This document shows positions 1-8,399 of a stretch of DNA of 64,000 nucleotides, in pieces (position 1 is the first letter of the stretch; each line of letters begins with the position of its first letter). The position numbers and the translations under genes were made by a program. The DNA is from Paenibacillus plantiphilus (GTDB taxonomy: Bacteria; Bacillota; Bacilli; Paenibacillales; Paenibacillaceae), in contig NZ_CAKMMF010000002.1 of NCBI RefSeq assembly GCF_927798095.1, forward strand, positions 218,067-282,066, read 5' to 3'. A model generated the notes under the pieces. The model was given only the letters and a program-made list of their open reading frames with translations. It was not told the origin of the DNA and did no database searches.

Positions 1-265
1 CAGGATGCTCGCCAAGGCGGCGGTATACCTCTACCTCCTCCTCCCAGCCTTCGCGGCCCGGAGCATAGACCTTAATAACAACCCCCTCTGCATCTGGATG
101 AGCGAAGACAGCGGCATAATTGCCAGCCCCTAGCTTCTCCCAGCCCTGAGGCTGATTCCGCACGACAATTGGCTCGCCATCATGCACGCTTTCGATCACA
201 AGCGCAGGGAGAAGCGTCTCCTCCATCCATACTGCCAAAGATTCTATATTGCGTTCCGTTGTCAC
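1..265 (-). CDS. Protein kinase-like protein, N-terminal 88 residues (cut by window edge)
   Basis: The visible 88 residues contain a glycine-rich nucleotide loop (LGAGNYAAVF, residues 45-54), a VVIK strand whose lysine (about residue 65) matches the ATP-binding lysine of eukaryotic-like kinases, and a downstream acidic helix. The order fits the N-lobe of a Ser/Thr kinase or an aminoglycoside phosphotransferase-like fold. The start is read as GTG at 265 because GAGGG lies about 11 bases upstream and no in-frame ATG is better placed; an ATG 22 bases further upstream is out of frame. The catalytic loop lies outside the window, so substrate and activity cannot be judged. It reads away from the SMR genes beside it on the same strand. 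Confidence 0.6.
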   Translation of the reverse strand, partial: MTTERNIESLAVWMEETLLPALVIESVHDGEPIVVRNQPQGWEKLGAGNYAAVFAHPDAEGVVIKVYAPGREGWEEEVEVYRRLGEHP

Positions 266-367
266 GATTATTCGTTCCCTCTTCCATGGAGATGTCGTCT
301 ATAATTTACATTTTAATGCGATCCTCCATAAAAAGAAAGACCGTCAAAGGTCCAGGCTCTCATGCCC

Positions 368-685
368 TTATCCGACGATCTTCAGCCCCGCCACACCCGT
401 TATGATCATCGCTATAAACAGCAGCTTCCTGCGATCACGCGATTCCCCGAAAGCAATCATCCCCAGCAGCACGCTGCCGGCCGCTCCGATCCCTGTCCAA
501 ACTCCATACGCCGTACTGATCGGAATAGATTGCAGCGCTTTGGATAAGAAATAGAAGCTGAATCCGCCGAGCAGCACCGTACCAACCGTCGCCTTCCATT
601 TCTTGAACCCGTCCGACAATTTCATAAACGTTACGAAGCCAATCTCACCCAGCCCCGACAACAGCAGGAACACCCATGCCATCAT
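368..685 (-). CDS. SMR family efflux protein (second of a pair)
   Basis: A 105-residue protein with four predicted membrane helices and the invariant membrane glutamate of the small multidrug resistance family at residue 14 (GLGEIGF). Family members exchange protons for guanidinium or lipophilic cations and work as dimers. It follows another SMR gene and a tetR gene on the same strand, so a heterodimeric pump of the YkkCD or EbrAB kind is likely (inference). The start has GGGGGAGA just upstream. The 110-bp gap to its partner contains short imperfect repeats of a TTTCTCGTTGTC type on the plus strand and no obvious promoter. The substrate cannot be told from sequence; no guanidine riboswitch was seen upstream. 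Confidence 0.85.
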   Translation of the reverse strand: MMAWVFLLLSGLGEIGFVTFMKLSDGFKKWKATVGTVLLGGFSFYFLSKALQSIPISTAYGVWTGIGAAGSVLLGMIAFGESRDRRKLLFIAMIITGVAGLKIVG

Positions 686-795
686 TCTCTCCCCCTTGTA
701 AGCTCACGTTGTCTTTCTCGTTGTCTTTCTCGTTGTCTGTTCCGCTGATTCTTTCTCTATGATTCTTTCTCTATGATCCTTTCTCGATCCTTTCA

Positions 796-1146
796 CTATT
801 CCGCTGTTGCTTCCTCCTCTTTATTCGGGTCCGCAGAGATCATCTTAAGACCGACAATACCGCCGATCAGCAGAGCGACGAACAGCAGCTTAAGCAGTTC
901 AGCCGGCTCGTCAAGCACCAGCATGCCCACGATGACCGTTCCTGCGGTGCCGATTCCAGTAAATACGGCATAAGCGGTGCCGATCTCAATGCTCTTCATC
1001 GATTTGGCGAAGCATATGAAGCTGGCGATCATTGCCAGCACGGTAAGCACACTTGGCAGCAGCAATGTAAAGCCTTGCGATTCCTTTAACCCGAATGCCC
1101 ATCCAATCTCCAATAATCCGCCTATAATTAAGTACAGCCACGCCAT
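796..1146 (-). CDS. SMR family efflux protein (first of a pair)
   Basis: A 116-residue SMR-family membrane protein with four hydrophobic helices and the conserved glutamate at residue 13 (GLLEIGWAFGLKES). The GWAFGLKES stretch resembles the SugE/Gdx branch, whose studied members export guanidinium. It starts six bases after the tetR stop, with GAGGGG inside the end of tetR as ribosome binding site, so the two are probably translationally coupled. Its C-terminus ends in an acidic tail (DPNKEEEATAE) longer than in typical family members of about 105 residues. Together with the downstream paralogue it most likely forms one asymmetric pump; this is inference. Confidence 0.85.
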   Translation of the reverse strand: MAWLYLIIGGLLEIGWAFGLKESQGFTLLLPSVLTVLAMIASFICFAKSMKSIEIGTAYAVFTGIGTAGTVIVGMLVLDEPAELLKLLFVALLIGGIVGLKMISADPNKEEEATAE

Positions 1147-1152
1147 GATGTG

Positions 1153-1743
1153 TCATCCCCTCGTTTTCCCAGATTGCACAGCTTCCCGAATCCAATCCCA
1201 TATGATCGACTGGCGCTCCCGATAAATATCCGGTTCATAGAACTTATGCTCCACCAGCAAGCCATCAATCAAGGCATAGAATAAAGCAAGGAACCGATTG
1301 CCGACCGACTCGCTGTAGTTGCCTTCCGCCAGACATTGCTGAAACAGCTTTAGAAAATACGGGCTGTAAGCCCCCTCATAATCCATAAATCGCGCACGAA
1401 GCTGCTCCTGCAGATGCTTGGGCGGTACAATCAGCGTCCGCTTCATAAATGCCTGACCGTTGGTCAAATGATCCAGGTCCGTGAAAAATTTAAATGCCGC
1501 ATATAATTGCTCCAACGGCTCCAAGGCCGCAGCTTCCTTCATTAGCGCAGTGAATCGATCATGCTCTGCTTCCATCTCGTCTGCCATAATAGACAGAAAC
1601 AGCTGCTCCTTCGACTCAAAATGCGCATAGATGGACGGTGTCTTAATACCGACCTCTCTGGCAATCTCTGATAAAGAGACACCATCATAACCAGAGGCAG
1701 AAAATAATGCCATTGCGGCCTGCTTCAAACGATTCGCAGTCAT
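1153..1743 (-). CDS. TetR family repressor of the SMR operon
   Basis: A 196-residue TetR-type regulator. The N-terminal helix-turn-helix is clear (SLSEIAREVGIKTPSIYAHF, about residues 27-46), and the remainder is an all-helical ligand and dimer domain. The start at 1743 is preferred over an in-frame ATG at 1767 because GGTGGAGG lies eight bases before it. It is the first gene of a tetR-SMR-SMR transcript. A perfect palindrome sits between its promoter and its start, which fits autoregulation of the whole operon by its own repressor and induction by a pump substrate (inference). The inducer is unknown. Confidence 0.88.
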   Translation of the reverse strand: MTANRLKQAAMALFSASGYDGVSLSEIAREVGIKTPSIYAHFESKEQLFLSIMADEMEAEHDRFTALMKEAAALEPLEQLYAAFKFFTDLDHLTNGQAFMKRTLIVPPKHLQEQLRARFMDYEGAYSPYFLKLFQQCLAEGNYSESVGNRFLALFYALIDGLLVEHKFYEPDIYRERQSIIWDWIREAVQSGKTRG

Positions 1744-1778
1744 TGCTGTTCCCTCCACCTTTATCATGTTCCCATCAC

Positions 1779-1830
1779 CTAACGAACGTTAGTTTCCTAT
1801 GAGACTATCCCTTTCGACCATCCATGTCAA
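1779..1830 (-). promoter_or_regulatory. Promoter and TetR operator of the tetR-SMR operon
   Basis: On the minus strand TTGACA (1825-1830) is followed after 17 bases by TAGTCT (1802-1807). Just downstream, 1779-1792 reads CTAACGAACGTTAG, an inverted repeat of CTAACG around two bases. Its place at the expected transcription start is typical of a repressor operator. Confidence 0.8.
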
Positions 1831-1937
1831 GGATTCTATTAGGAGAAATCAGGGCTGTCATGTATAATTACCACATCCTACATTTGTCACGTTTATTTGT
1901 TTAATTTTATAGGTCTTTTGAATCATAATTAATTATT

Positions 1938-2144
1938 ATGAAATTGTTAATTTACAGTCTATTACATACAGTATTTCCCTTGGTTTCTCTAACCTTTCAC
2001 TACCTAAACAGAGCCTTCCATGCTATAATTGGCGTACACAATTTAAAGGCCCTGCTACCTACAAGGTACAACCTCGTCAGCTTGATAACGAGGTTGTACT
2101 TTTTTTTGTATGGACCTATTTTACTAAACGGGAGTGACCAGAAA
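1938..2144 (+). promoter_or_regulatory. Leader with terminator-like hairpin before neopullulanase gene
   Basis: An extended -10 (TGCTATAAT, 2021-2029) predicts transcription from about 2036. Between it and the gene lies a perfect 11-bp stem (2066-2076 with 2089-2099, loop 12 bases) followed by eight T residues, a textbook intrinsic terminator inside the leader. A small alternative hairpin TACCT/AGGTA (2056-2068) shares bases with its left arm. The reading frame stays open upstream to 1938, but there is no ribosome binding site there, so it is treated as untranslated. Confidence 0.6.
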
Positions 2145-3914
2145 ATGCTGCTCGAAGCTATCTATCATCGTCCGAAGCACAATTGGGCTTACGCCTATGA
2201 CCGAGAGACGCTGCATTTACGGATACGCACAAAAAAAGGTGATATCGACGCGGTTAAGGCTGTTGTCGGTGACAAATACGCTTGGGAGGGCACGGTGAAT
2301 AAGCTGCCGATGCGCCTCTTTATCTCAGATACGCTATTCGACTATTGGGAAGTAGCTGTGAAGCCCCCTTACCGGAGACTTCGCTATTCCTTCCAGCTGG
2401 AGAAAGGCCGCAAGAAGCTGTGGATGACGGAGAAAGGCTTCGTTCCCAAGCTGCCAGGGAATGCCGACACCTTCTTCGACTTCCCCTTCATTAATCCAAT
2501 CGATGTGTTCGAACCGCCTGCATGGGTGAAGGAAGCTGTCTTCTATCAGATCTTCCCTGAGCGATTCGCCAACGGCGATCCATCCATCAGCCCGGCAAAC
2601 ATTGAGCCATGGGGAGCTACGCCTACGCCCGATAATTTCTTCGGCGGCGATCTTCAGGGCGTGATAGATCATCTCGACCATTTGACCGATCTCGGCGTCA
2701 ATGCAATCTACTTCACACCATTATTCGAGGCCGTGACCAATCACAAATATGACACGCAGGATTACTTGAAGGTAGACCCGCATTTCGGAACTAACGAGAA
2801 GCTCAAGGAGCTTGTAGACGAATGCCACAAGCGCGGTATCCGCGTTCTGCTGGATGCTGTATTCAATCACGCTGGCAAGACCTTCCCGCCTTTCATCGAC
2901 GCGCTGGAGAAGGGCTCTGCCTCCAAGTATGCCGACTGGTTCCATGTGCGGGAGTGGCCGCTCCGAGTAGAGAATGGCTTCCCAACCTACGATGCCTTCT
3001 CATTCGAGCCAACGATGCCCAAGCTGAATACCGAGAACGCCGATGTAAAGGAATACCTGCTTAAGGTAGCCAAATATTGGATCGAAGAAATCGGAATCGA
3101 CGGCTGGCGGCTGGATGTAGCCAATGAGGTAGATCATCACTTTTGGCGCTTGTTCAGGCAAACAGTGAAGGGTGTTAATCCAGAGGCATATATCCTTGGC
3201 GAAATCTGGCATGATTCGTTGATGTGGCTGGACGGCGACCAGTTCGACGCCGTCATGAACTACCCGTTCACGAATGCGGTGCTGGATTATACAGCAAACG
3301 GTACGCTCGACGGCTTGCAGTTCACCCAAGCAATCGGGGCACAGCTCGCCGCTTATTCCCAGCAGGTTACCGAGACTGCGTTCAACCTGCTCGACAGCCA
3401 TGATACCGCAAGACTCTTGACCCTTTGCGGCGGAGATGAGCGCCGGATGAAGCTGGCTTCGCTGTTCCAGCTCACCTTCCCGGGCACGCCATGTATTTAT
3501 TATGGCGATGAGGTTGGCATGTCCGGCGGCGGCGATCCTGAATGCCGTCAATGCATGGTATGGGACGAGAGCGCCCAGAACAGCGAGCTGTTCCACTTTT
3601 ACAGCACGCTGATCGCGCTTCGTAAGGAGAATCCTGCGCTGAGGTCTATCGACATTCGCTTCTTACACGCAGCTGCCAAGGATGCTGCTATCGTCTATGA
3701 GCGCAGAAGCGCCGACAGCAACCGCTTTATTATTGCCATCAATGCAGGAGAACGCTCCCGGAAGCTCGTTGTTCCCGTAGTCAATGGCAGCTGGAGCAAT
3801 GTCTTCACCAATGAAGCGGTGAAGGTCAAGGACAAGACAATAACGCTCAATCTGCCGCCCTACAGCTTTATTATGCTGGAACAAGCGGTGAATAAACCAC
3901 GGATCAAGCAATAA
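2145..3914 (+). CDS. Neopullulanase / cyclomaltodextrinase-type GH13 enzyme
   Basis: A 589-residue cytosolic enzyme of glycoside hydrolase family 13, subfamily 20. It begins with a CBM34-like N-domain and continues with the (beta/alpha)8 barrel. The catalytic residues are visible: nucleophile Asp324 in GWRLDVANEVDHHF, acid/base Glu353 in ILGEIWHD, and stabiliser Asp420 in LLDSHDTAR, four residues off the numbering of the studied Geobacillus neopullulanase. There is no signal peptide, so it should act on imported maltodextrins or cyclodextrins. The start at 2145 follows GGGAGTGA; the open frame upstream is part of the leader. A MalR-like repressor lies next to it, and a paralogue sits at 46390-48138. 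Hydrolysis versus transfer preference cannot be read from sequence. Confidence 0.93.
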   Translation: MLLEAIYHRPKHNWAYAYDRETLHLRIRTKKGDIDAVKAVVGDKYAWEGTVNKLPMRLFISDTLFDYWEVAVKPPYRRLRYSFQLEKGRKKLWMTEKGFVPKLPGNADTFFDFPFINPIDVFEPPAWVKEAVFYQIFPERFANGDPSISPANIEPWGATPTPDNFFGGDLQGVIDHLDHLTDLGVNAIYFTPLFEAVTNHKYDTQDYLKVDPHFGTNEKLKELVDECHKRGIRVLLDAVFNHAGKTFPPFIDALEKGSASKYADWFHVREWPLRVENGFPTYDAFSFEPTMPKLNTENADVKEYLLKVAKYWIEEIGIDGWRLDVANEVDHHFWRLFRQTVKGVNPEAYILGEIWHDSLMWLDGDQFDAVMNYPFTNAVLDYTANGTLDGLQFTQAIGAQLAAYSQQVTETAFNLLDSHDTARLLTLCGGDERRMKLASLFQLTFPGTPCIYYGDEVGMSGGGDPECRQCMVWDESAQNSELFHFYSTLIALRKENPALRSIDIRFLHAAAKDAAIVYERRSADSNRFIIAINAGERSRKLVVPVVNGSWSNVFTNEAVKVKDKTITLNLPPYSFIMLEQAVNKPRIKQ

Positions 3915-3983
3915 TACACCCGTGAACCACACGCAGCTTCTGGCACGCGCGTGGCAATGCATAACGCAATCTACCACAACTAA

Positions 3984-4036
3984 GGCTGTCTGCAATCATC
4001 CCGCTGATGATTGCAGACAGCCTTTCCCCTTTTTTT
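3984..4036 (+). terminator. Intrinsic terminator after neopullulanase gene
   Basis: A perfect 17-bp stem (3984-4000 with 4006-4022, five-base loop) is followed by TTTCCCC and seven T residues. It separates the GH13 gene from the LacI-type gene. Confidence 0.9.
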
Positions 4037-4096
4037 ACGGATTCGGATGATTATGACATCGCTTTCATTTTCGTTTCCTTACGTGCATAATCAGTG

Positions 4097-4161
4097 TATA
4101 CTTTATTGCACAAGCATCGCATGGCGCACAATAATGAAGGAACAGCGTGCATACGTTTGCA
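4097..4161 (+). promoter_or_regulatory. Promoter and putative autoregulatory operator of malR-like gene
   Basis: TATACT (4097-4102) is a good -10; the -35 (TTTCCT, 4074-4079) is weak. Downstream, 4148-4161 reads TGCATACGTTTGCA, one change away from the symmetric TGCAAACGTTTGCA motif of MalR/LacI-family repressors. Its position after the start site suggests autorepression. I did not find a comparable site before either neopullulanase gene. Confidence 0.5.
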
Positions 4162-4189
4162 CCTGACTGTGTACACGGAGGGTATAGCT

Positions 4190-5215
4190 ATGGTTACAAT
4201 AAAGGACATCGCGAAGATCGCCGGTGTCTCCCCATCAACCGTTTCCCGAGTTGTCTCTAATCATCCAAGAATTAGCCACGAAACGTCGCGCAAAGTAAAG
4301 GCGATTATGGAGCAGGAAGGCTATCACCCCAACATTATGGCGAAGAGCTTGGTTTCCAAGACGACGCAAACACTCGGTATATTATTGCCTCGTCCGGCTG
4401 AAGAGTTGTTTCAGAATGACTTTTTTGGCGAGCTGCTTCGCGGAATTGTAACGCAAGCAACAAGCGCCGGCTATGATACGCTAATTACGACTGTCACGAA
4501 GGATACGGACGAGCTCATGGCGATTTCGCGTTTAGTTCGGGGCCAGAGGGTTGACGGCATCCTGCTGCTGTCCTCAAGGACGAGCGATCCCGTTATCGGA
4601 TTCCTGCAGGAGAACGAATTCCCGTTCGTGCTTATTGGAAGAAGCGATGATTATCAGGATGTACTCTCAATAGACAACAACAATGTTCAAGCCGCGCAAG
4701 ATGCTACCAATCATCTTATCTCACAGGGTCATACACGAATCGGATTTATTAACGGACCTACGAATCTGGTCGTGTCCCAGGATCGGCTCGCCGGCTATCA
4801 CAAAGCGCTTTGTGAAGCTAATATCGTTGCAAGGCCTGAGTGGGCGATAGCCGTTGATATGATGCAGCAAAGCGGATTTCGCGCCATTTCCGGCTATATG
4901 AGCATGCCGGATCGTCCGAGCGCGCTGGTCGTATTTGACGATGCGATTGCTTTCGGTGTGCTTCGCGGATTAACAGAGCTGGGCTACAGCGTCCCTGAAG
5001 ACATCAGCTTGGTCAGCTTCAACAACATTCCTCTGTCTGGGGTGGCATCGACGCCAATCAGTTCCGTGGATATCGGAATCTACCATCTTGGCTATACAGC
5101 TAGCCAGTTTCTGCTCCGTTCCGCGCAAGGCAAGCCATTGCCAGAGGATCAGATTATTATTCCGCACCGTCTCATCGTGCGCAAATCATCGATCAATCAA
5201 ATTTCATCGGAGTAG
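4190..5215 (+). CDS. LacI family repressor, MalR-like
   Basis: A 341-residue LacI/GalR-family regulator. The N-terminal helix-turn-helix and hinge are typical (TIKDIAKIAGVSPSTVSRVV, residues 3-22), followed by a periplasmic-binding-protein-like sensor domain with the QDRLAGYHKAL and ISLVSFNNIPL family stretches. Closest in character to MalR repressors of maltodextrin genes; the adjacent neopullulanase supports that (inference). The start at 4190 is preferred over upstream in-frame ATG codons because ACGGAGGGT precedes it and the domain begins there. A LacI-type palindrome lies at 4148-4161. Confidence 0.88.
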   Translation: MVTIKDIAKIAGVSPSTVSRVVSNHPRISHETSRKVKAIMEQEGYHPNIMAKSLVSKTTQTLGILLPRPAEELFQNDFFGELLRGIVTQATSAGYDTLITTVTKDTDELMAISRLVRGQRVDGILLLSSRTSDPVIGFLQENEFPFVLIGRSDDYQDVLSIDNNNVQAAQDATNHLISQGHTRIGFINGPTNLVVSQDRLAGYHKALCEANIVARPEWAIAVDMMQQSGFRAISGYMSMPDRPSALVVFDDAIAFGVLRGLTELGYSVPEDISLVSFNNIPLSGVASTPISSVDIGIYHLGYTASQFLLRSAQGKPLPEDQIIIPHRLIVRKSSINQISSE

Positions 5216-5809
5216 TGAACCAGACTCGTCCTATTGCTTATCCGGGTATTACAGAGCTGCTCTCCGCGCTTGGGCAGCCGTACTGCTCAAACAAAGGCTA
5301 GCAGTCGCTTGCATCTCGAATATCCAGTGCGCCGCCTCATTCCACTTTTCCGTGCTGTAACGCGGTTTTTCCGCCTTATGGAGATAGCCAAAGCGGATTC
5401 TGCGATGCCTTGCCATCTGTAAGAGGGTTTCTCAGCGTTACAGCGCAGATATGTACGATTGATAGCAGATATAGGTGGAGTTTGCATGTGCGCGAATTAA
5501 TCAGATACGGGGAGATTTGCAGCTTAATATCTTATCCATCGGGTTTTCTCTATATTGCATTGCCGAATTACCCGTGTCAGGAGACCTAAGCTGCAACCAT
5601 GCCTTTATTTCTTGAGATTGAGCGAAGAAAAAGCTTTCGAGGGAAGTGATGGGATTGATATATTTTTACAATAGATAATCAGCAATGGTTGATAATAGTA
5701 AAACAACTTTATAATCGGCAACCGGTTGAATTGCAAGCTAGGTTGGTTGGTTGGTTGGTTGGTTTTTCGAGCGGATTTGAATGAAGCGTGCTTGAGCCTG
5801 CTAACCTAA
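5216..5809. other. 594-bp intergenic region with one 113-bp-family repeat copy
   Basis: No convincing gene. It contains a solitary copy (5346-5446) of the repeat that forms an array at 38971-39344, and a run of six GGTT units at 5743-5766. No clear intrinsic terminator was found for either convergent neighbour. Confidence 0.6.
5346..5446 (+). repeat. Solitary copy of the 113-bp intergenic repeat
   Basis: It shares CGTGCTGTAACGCGG, TTCCGCCTTATGGAGATAG and CTGTAAGAGGGTTT in the same order with the array at 39 kb, with a few substitutions and a shorter right end. GCGG/CCGC can form a small hairpin. Confidence 0.85.
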
Positions 5810-7117
5810 CTATTGGCCCGCCGCAGCAGCTGGCGCAAGCCCCATAGCAGCAAGCCTCTTGCCAATCTCTTCATTCAGCGCAGCAAGCTTCTGGTCGGGG
5901 TACTCAATAGGCGTCTCGTCACTCAGCTTATATTTGTTCTTCAGCTCCAGAATTCTGCTGACGCTCTCATCAATGCGTTGCTCTGTTAGTTCTCCACTCT
6001 GAATACTTTGTTTCAGCGCATCCAATACCTTGGTCACATTCTCATACTCATGCGCGACCATCACAAGATCACCGCCAGCCTTGATCGTCAGAACAGCTGC
6101 TTCTCCCATTCCGTACTGCTTGGAGATAGCGCCCATCGTCATATCATCGCTCACAACTACACCCTTGAAGCCTAATGCTCCTCTTAACTGCTCTGTAATC
6201 AGCACTTTCGAAAGTGAAGCTGGCAGCTCAGGGTCAAGCTCAGGCAGCAGCAAATGCCCGACCATCACAACATCGACGTCTTGACGAATCGCCTCTACGA
6301 ATGGGAGCCATTCCATCGCCTGCAGCGCCTTCAAGTCCTTCCCAATGACGGGAAGGTCCAGATGGGAATCTACCGCTGTATCTCCATGGCCTGGAAAATG
6401 CTTCACGACCGGGATAACCCCTTCCTCTCGAATCCCCTTCAAAGCGCTCATCCCCATCCGCGTCACAAGCTCTGCAGTCGTTCCGAAGGATCGACTTCCG
6501 ATGACAGGATTATCGGGATTGCTATGAATGTCGAGTACAGGGGCAAAGTCCATATTCATACCCATAAGTCTGCACATCTCTCCCAAGCTGCTCCCGACCC
6601 ACGCCGCGAATTCAGCATCATTGGTTTTGCCAATTGCGCGAGCTGTAGGCAGCGCATGAACTCCCGGCAGACGGCTTACTCGCCCTCCTTCCTGATCAAC
6701 AGAGAAGAACAGCGGCGGCGCTTGTCCACTCGTTCTATTCCATGCTTTGAGCTGGTTGACCAGGTCTGCGACATCCTTAGGCTTGGCAGATAAATTGTTT
6801 TTGAAAAAAATAATTCCGCCCACATACTGACTAAGAAGCATTTCCTTCATCTCTACTGTAGGCGCATCCCCCTTCACCCCCGCGATAATGAGCTGGCCCA
6901 GCTTCTCCTCCAGCGTCATACCATCCAGCTGGCTCGGCGCTTCCTCTTCCGGGTCGCTGCCTGTTGCTGGCGGAGAATGGGCCGATGTCTCTTCTGGCTG
7001 GGCGGTTTCTTCAGGAGCCTTCACAGGCGGAGCAGCAGGGGACTCCTTCGAGCACCCCGCCGCAAAGCAGACGATGAACAGCGCCACTAGCATAATACTC
7101 GACCATCGCAATTGCAT
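5810..7117 (-). CDS. nagZ: Beta-N-acetylhexosaminidase lipoprotein, GH3 (NagZ/YbbD type)
   Basis: A 435-residue glycoside hydrolase family 3 enzyme. It starts with a lipoprotein signal (FAAGC, lipidated Cys22) and a linker rich in Pro and Glu (about 25-65), so it should be anchored outside the membrane. The NagZ signature KHFPGHGDT (239-247) with the Asp-Ser-His dyad at 250-252 is intact, and VVSDDMTMGAI (from 321) carries the nucleophile aspartate. In Bacillus the homologue removes N-acetylglucosamine from muropeptides during cell-wall turnover. GAGAGGA precedes the ATG. The neighbours are unrelated, so it looks monocistronic. Confidence 0.92.
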   Translation of the reverse strand: MQLRWSSIMLVALFIVCFAAGCSKESPAAPPVKAPEETAQPEETSAHSPPATGSDPEEEAPSQLDGMTLEEKLGQLIIAGVKGDAPTVEMKEMLLSQYVGGIIFFKNNLSAKPKDVADLVNQLKAWNRTSGQAPPLFFSVDQEGGRVSRLPGVHALPTARAIGKTNDAEFAAWVGSSLGEMCRLMGMNMDFAPVLDIHSNPDNPVIGSRSFGTTAELVTRMGMSALKGIREEGVIPVVKHFPGHGDTAVDSHLDLPVIGKDLKALQAMEWLPFVEAIRQDVDVVMVGHLLLPELDPELPASLSKVLITEQLRGALGFKGVVVSDDMTMGAISKQYGMGEAAVLTIKAGGDLVMVAHEYENVTKVLDALKQSIQSGELTEQRIDESVSRILELKNKYKLSDETPIEYPDQKLAALNEEIGKRLAAMGLAPAAAAGQ

Positions 7118-7181
7118 GCTGCATTATCCTCTCACACGTTGTAGCAATTATAATCGCACCGGCATAGTATCCATCATGCTC

Positions 7182-8141
7182 TTACACGCGCAGCTCCGAA
7201 TGTTGAATCCTCGACGTCTCGATCTGAATGGTGACATGATCCATATGGAACAGCTTCTTAAGCTGGTGTATCGCTTCCTGTAAAATCACGCCCTGATCGC
7301 TCTCATCCTCAACGAGCAAATGGCAGGTCAAGGAATCCAAACCGGATGTAATTGTCCATATGTGCAGGTCATGCACATTTTTGACACCTGCGATATTCTC
7401 CAGCACACGCTTTACTTCCTCAGGGTTAACGGCGGGCGGAGCGCCTTCCATCAGAATGTGGAAGGTGTGCTTAATGACCCCCCATGCGCCCCTCAGAATT
7501 AACAGCGCCACGATCACACTAATAATAGGATCGGCAATATACCAGCCAAATATGAGCATGACCAATCCAGCCAGGATCGCTCCGAGCGAGCCAAGCGCAT
7601 CCCCGATAATGTGCAAGTATGCACTGCGCAGATTAATGTTGTTTTTAACATCCCCTTTTCTCATTAACGACCAGGCGCTCACTACATTTGCAGCAAGTCC
7701 GATCGACGCGATGAGCATCATCGAACCGCTCGCTACGGTCGGCGGAGCGAACAACCGCCCATAGGCTTCCCATATAATAAAGCCAGCAATAACGAACAAT
7801 GTTGCCCCGTTGAACAGCGCAGCCAAAATCTCAAACCTGTAGTAGCCGTATGTTTTGCGGGGAGAGGCTGCTTTTGCAGCGAATGCTATCGCAATTAGGC
7901 TTAGGAGAAGGGCGCTGGCATCACTTAGCATATGACCCGAATCAGACAGCAGCGCAAGGCTGTTCGTTATCAAACCTCCAAAAAACTCAAGCAGCATGAT
8001 GCCCGCAGTAATAATTAAAGCGATCAAAAGCCCTTTCTTATTCCCCTCTCTTGTATGACCATGATGATGATCGTGATCATTATGGCCGTGACTATGACTG
8101 TGGCCGTGGTGATCATGGTTATGACCGTGATGGTGGTGCAT
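7182..8141 (-). CDS. czcD: CDF family zinc/cobalt/cadmium exporter
   Basis: A 319-residue cation diffusion facilitator. The first 30 residues are a histidine-rich tail (HHHHGHNHDHH and similar), followed by six membrane helices with the metal-site motifs SDSGHMLSDASALL and HIIGDALGSLG, and a cytosolic C-domain ending with HMDHVTIQIE. Family members export Zn2+ and related ions in exchange for protons. AAAGGGAGAGGG precedes the ATG. The promoter overlaps an ArsR/SmtB-type operator at 8228-8251, so zinc-induced expression by a CzrA-like repressor is expected; no arsR gene is in the window. Confidence 0.95.
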   Translation of the reverse strand: MHHHHGHNHDHHGHSHSHGHNDHDHHHGHTREGNKKGLLIALIITAGIMLLEFFGGLITNSLALLSDSGHMLSDASALLLSLIAIAFAAKAASPRKTYGYYRFEILAALFNGATLFVIAGFIIWEAYGRLFAPPTVASGSMMLIASIGLAANVVSAWSLMRKGDVKNNINLRSAYLHIIGDALGSLGAILAGLVMLIFGWYIADPIISVIVALLILRGAWGVIKHTFHILMEGAPPAVNPEEVKRVLENIAGVKNVHDLHIWTITSGLDSLTCHLLVEDESDQGVILQEAIHQLKKLFHMDHVTIQIETSRIQHSELRV

Positions 8142-8227
8142 ATATACCCTCTCCCTTTAAGTTAAATCTGTTCCTCTGGCAATAGACAAATCAGCATTTC
8201 TCGTGGGGCTTCAATCGATACCCAACA

Positions 8228-8281
8228 ACATATGAGTAATTGTTCATATGTTTATTTTATGCTAAAGTGAAAATTTGTCAA
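8228..8281 (-). promoter_or_regulatory. czcD promoter with ArsR/CzrA-type operator
   Basis: Minus strand: TTGACA (8276-8281), 16 bases, TAAAAT (8254-8259). At 8228-8251 lies a 12+12 inverted repeat with arms ACATATGAGTAA and TTGTTCATATGT, ten of twelve positions symmetric. ATATGAAC-type arms are characteristic of zinc-sensing ArsR/SmtB repressors. Confidence 0.78.
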
Positions 8282-8329
8282 GCGCTCGATCAATAAAGGG
8301 GCAGTTATCCCTGCGGCGGCGGCTGCACG

Positions 8330-8390
8330 GAGAAAACCCTCCTCTATAGAGACCGAAGGGCGGCCTCTCATAAAGAAGGGTTGTTGGTGC
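8330..8390 (-). terminator. Imperfect terminator after hydrolase gene
   Basis: On the minus strand AACCCTTC pairs with GAGGGTT around a long GAGAGGCC-containing stem, followed by only four T residues. Plausible but imperfect. Confidence 0.4.
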
Positions 8391-8399
8391 TTTTATAAG

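Noticed and set aside
1938..2144. N-terminal extension of the neopullulanase
   Set aside because: The region contains a promoter-like -10 and a terminator hairpin; homology and the ribosome binding site begin at 2145.
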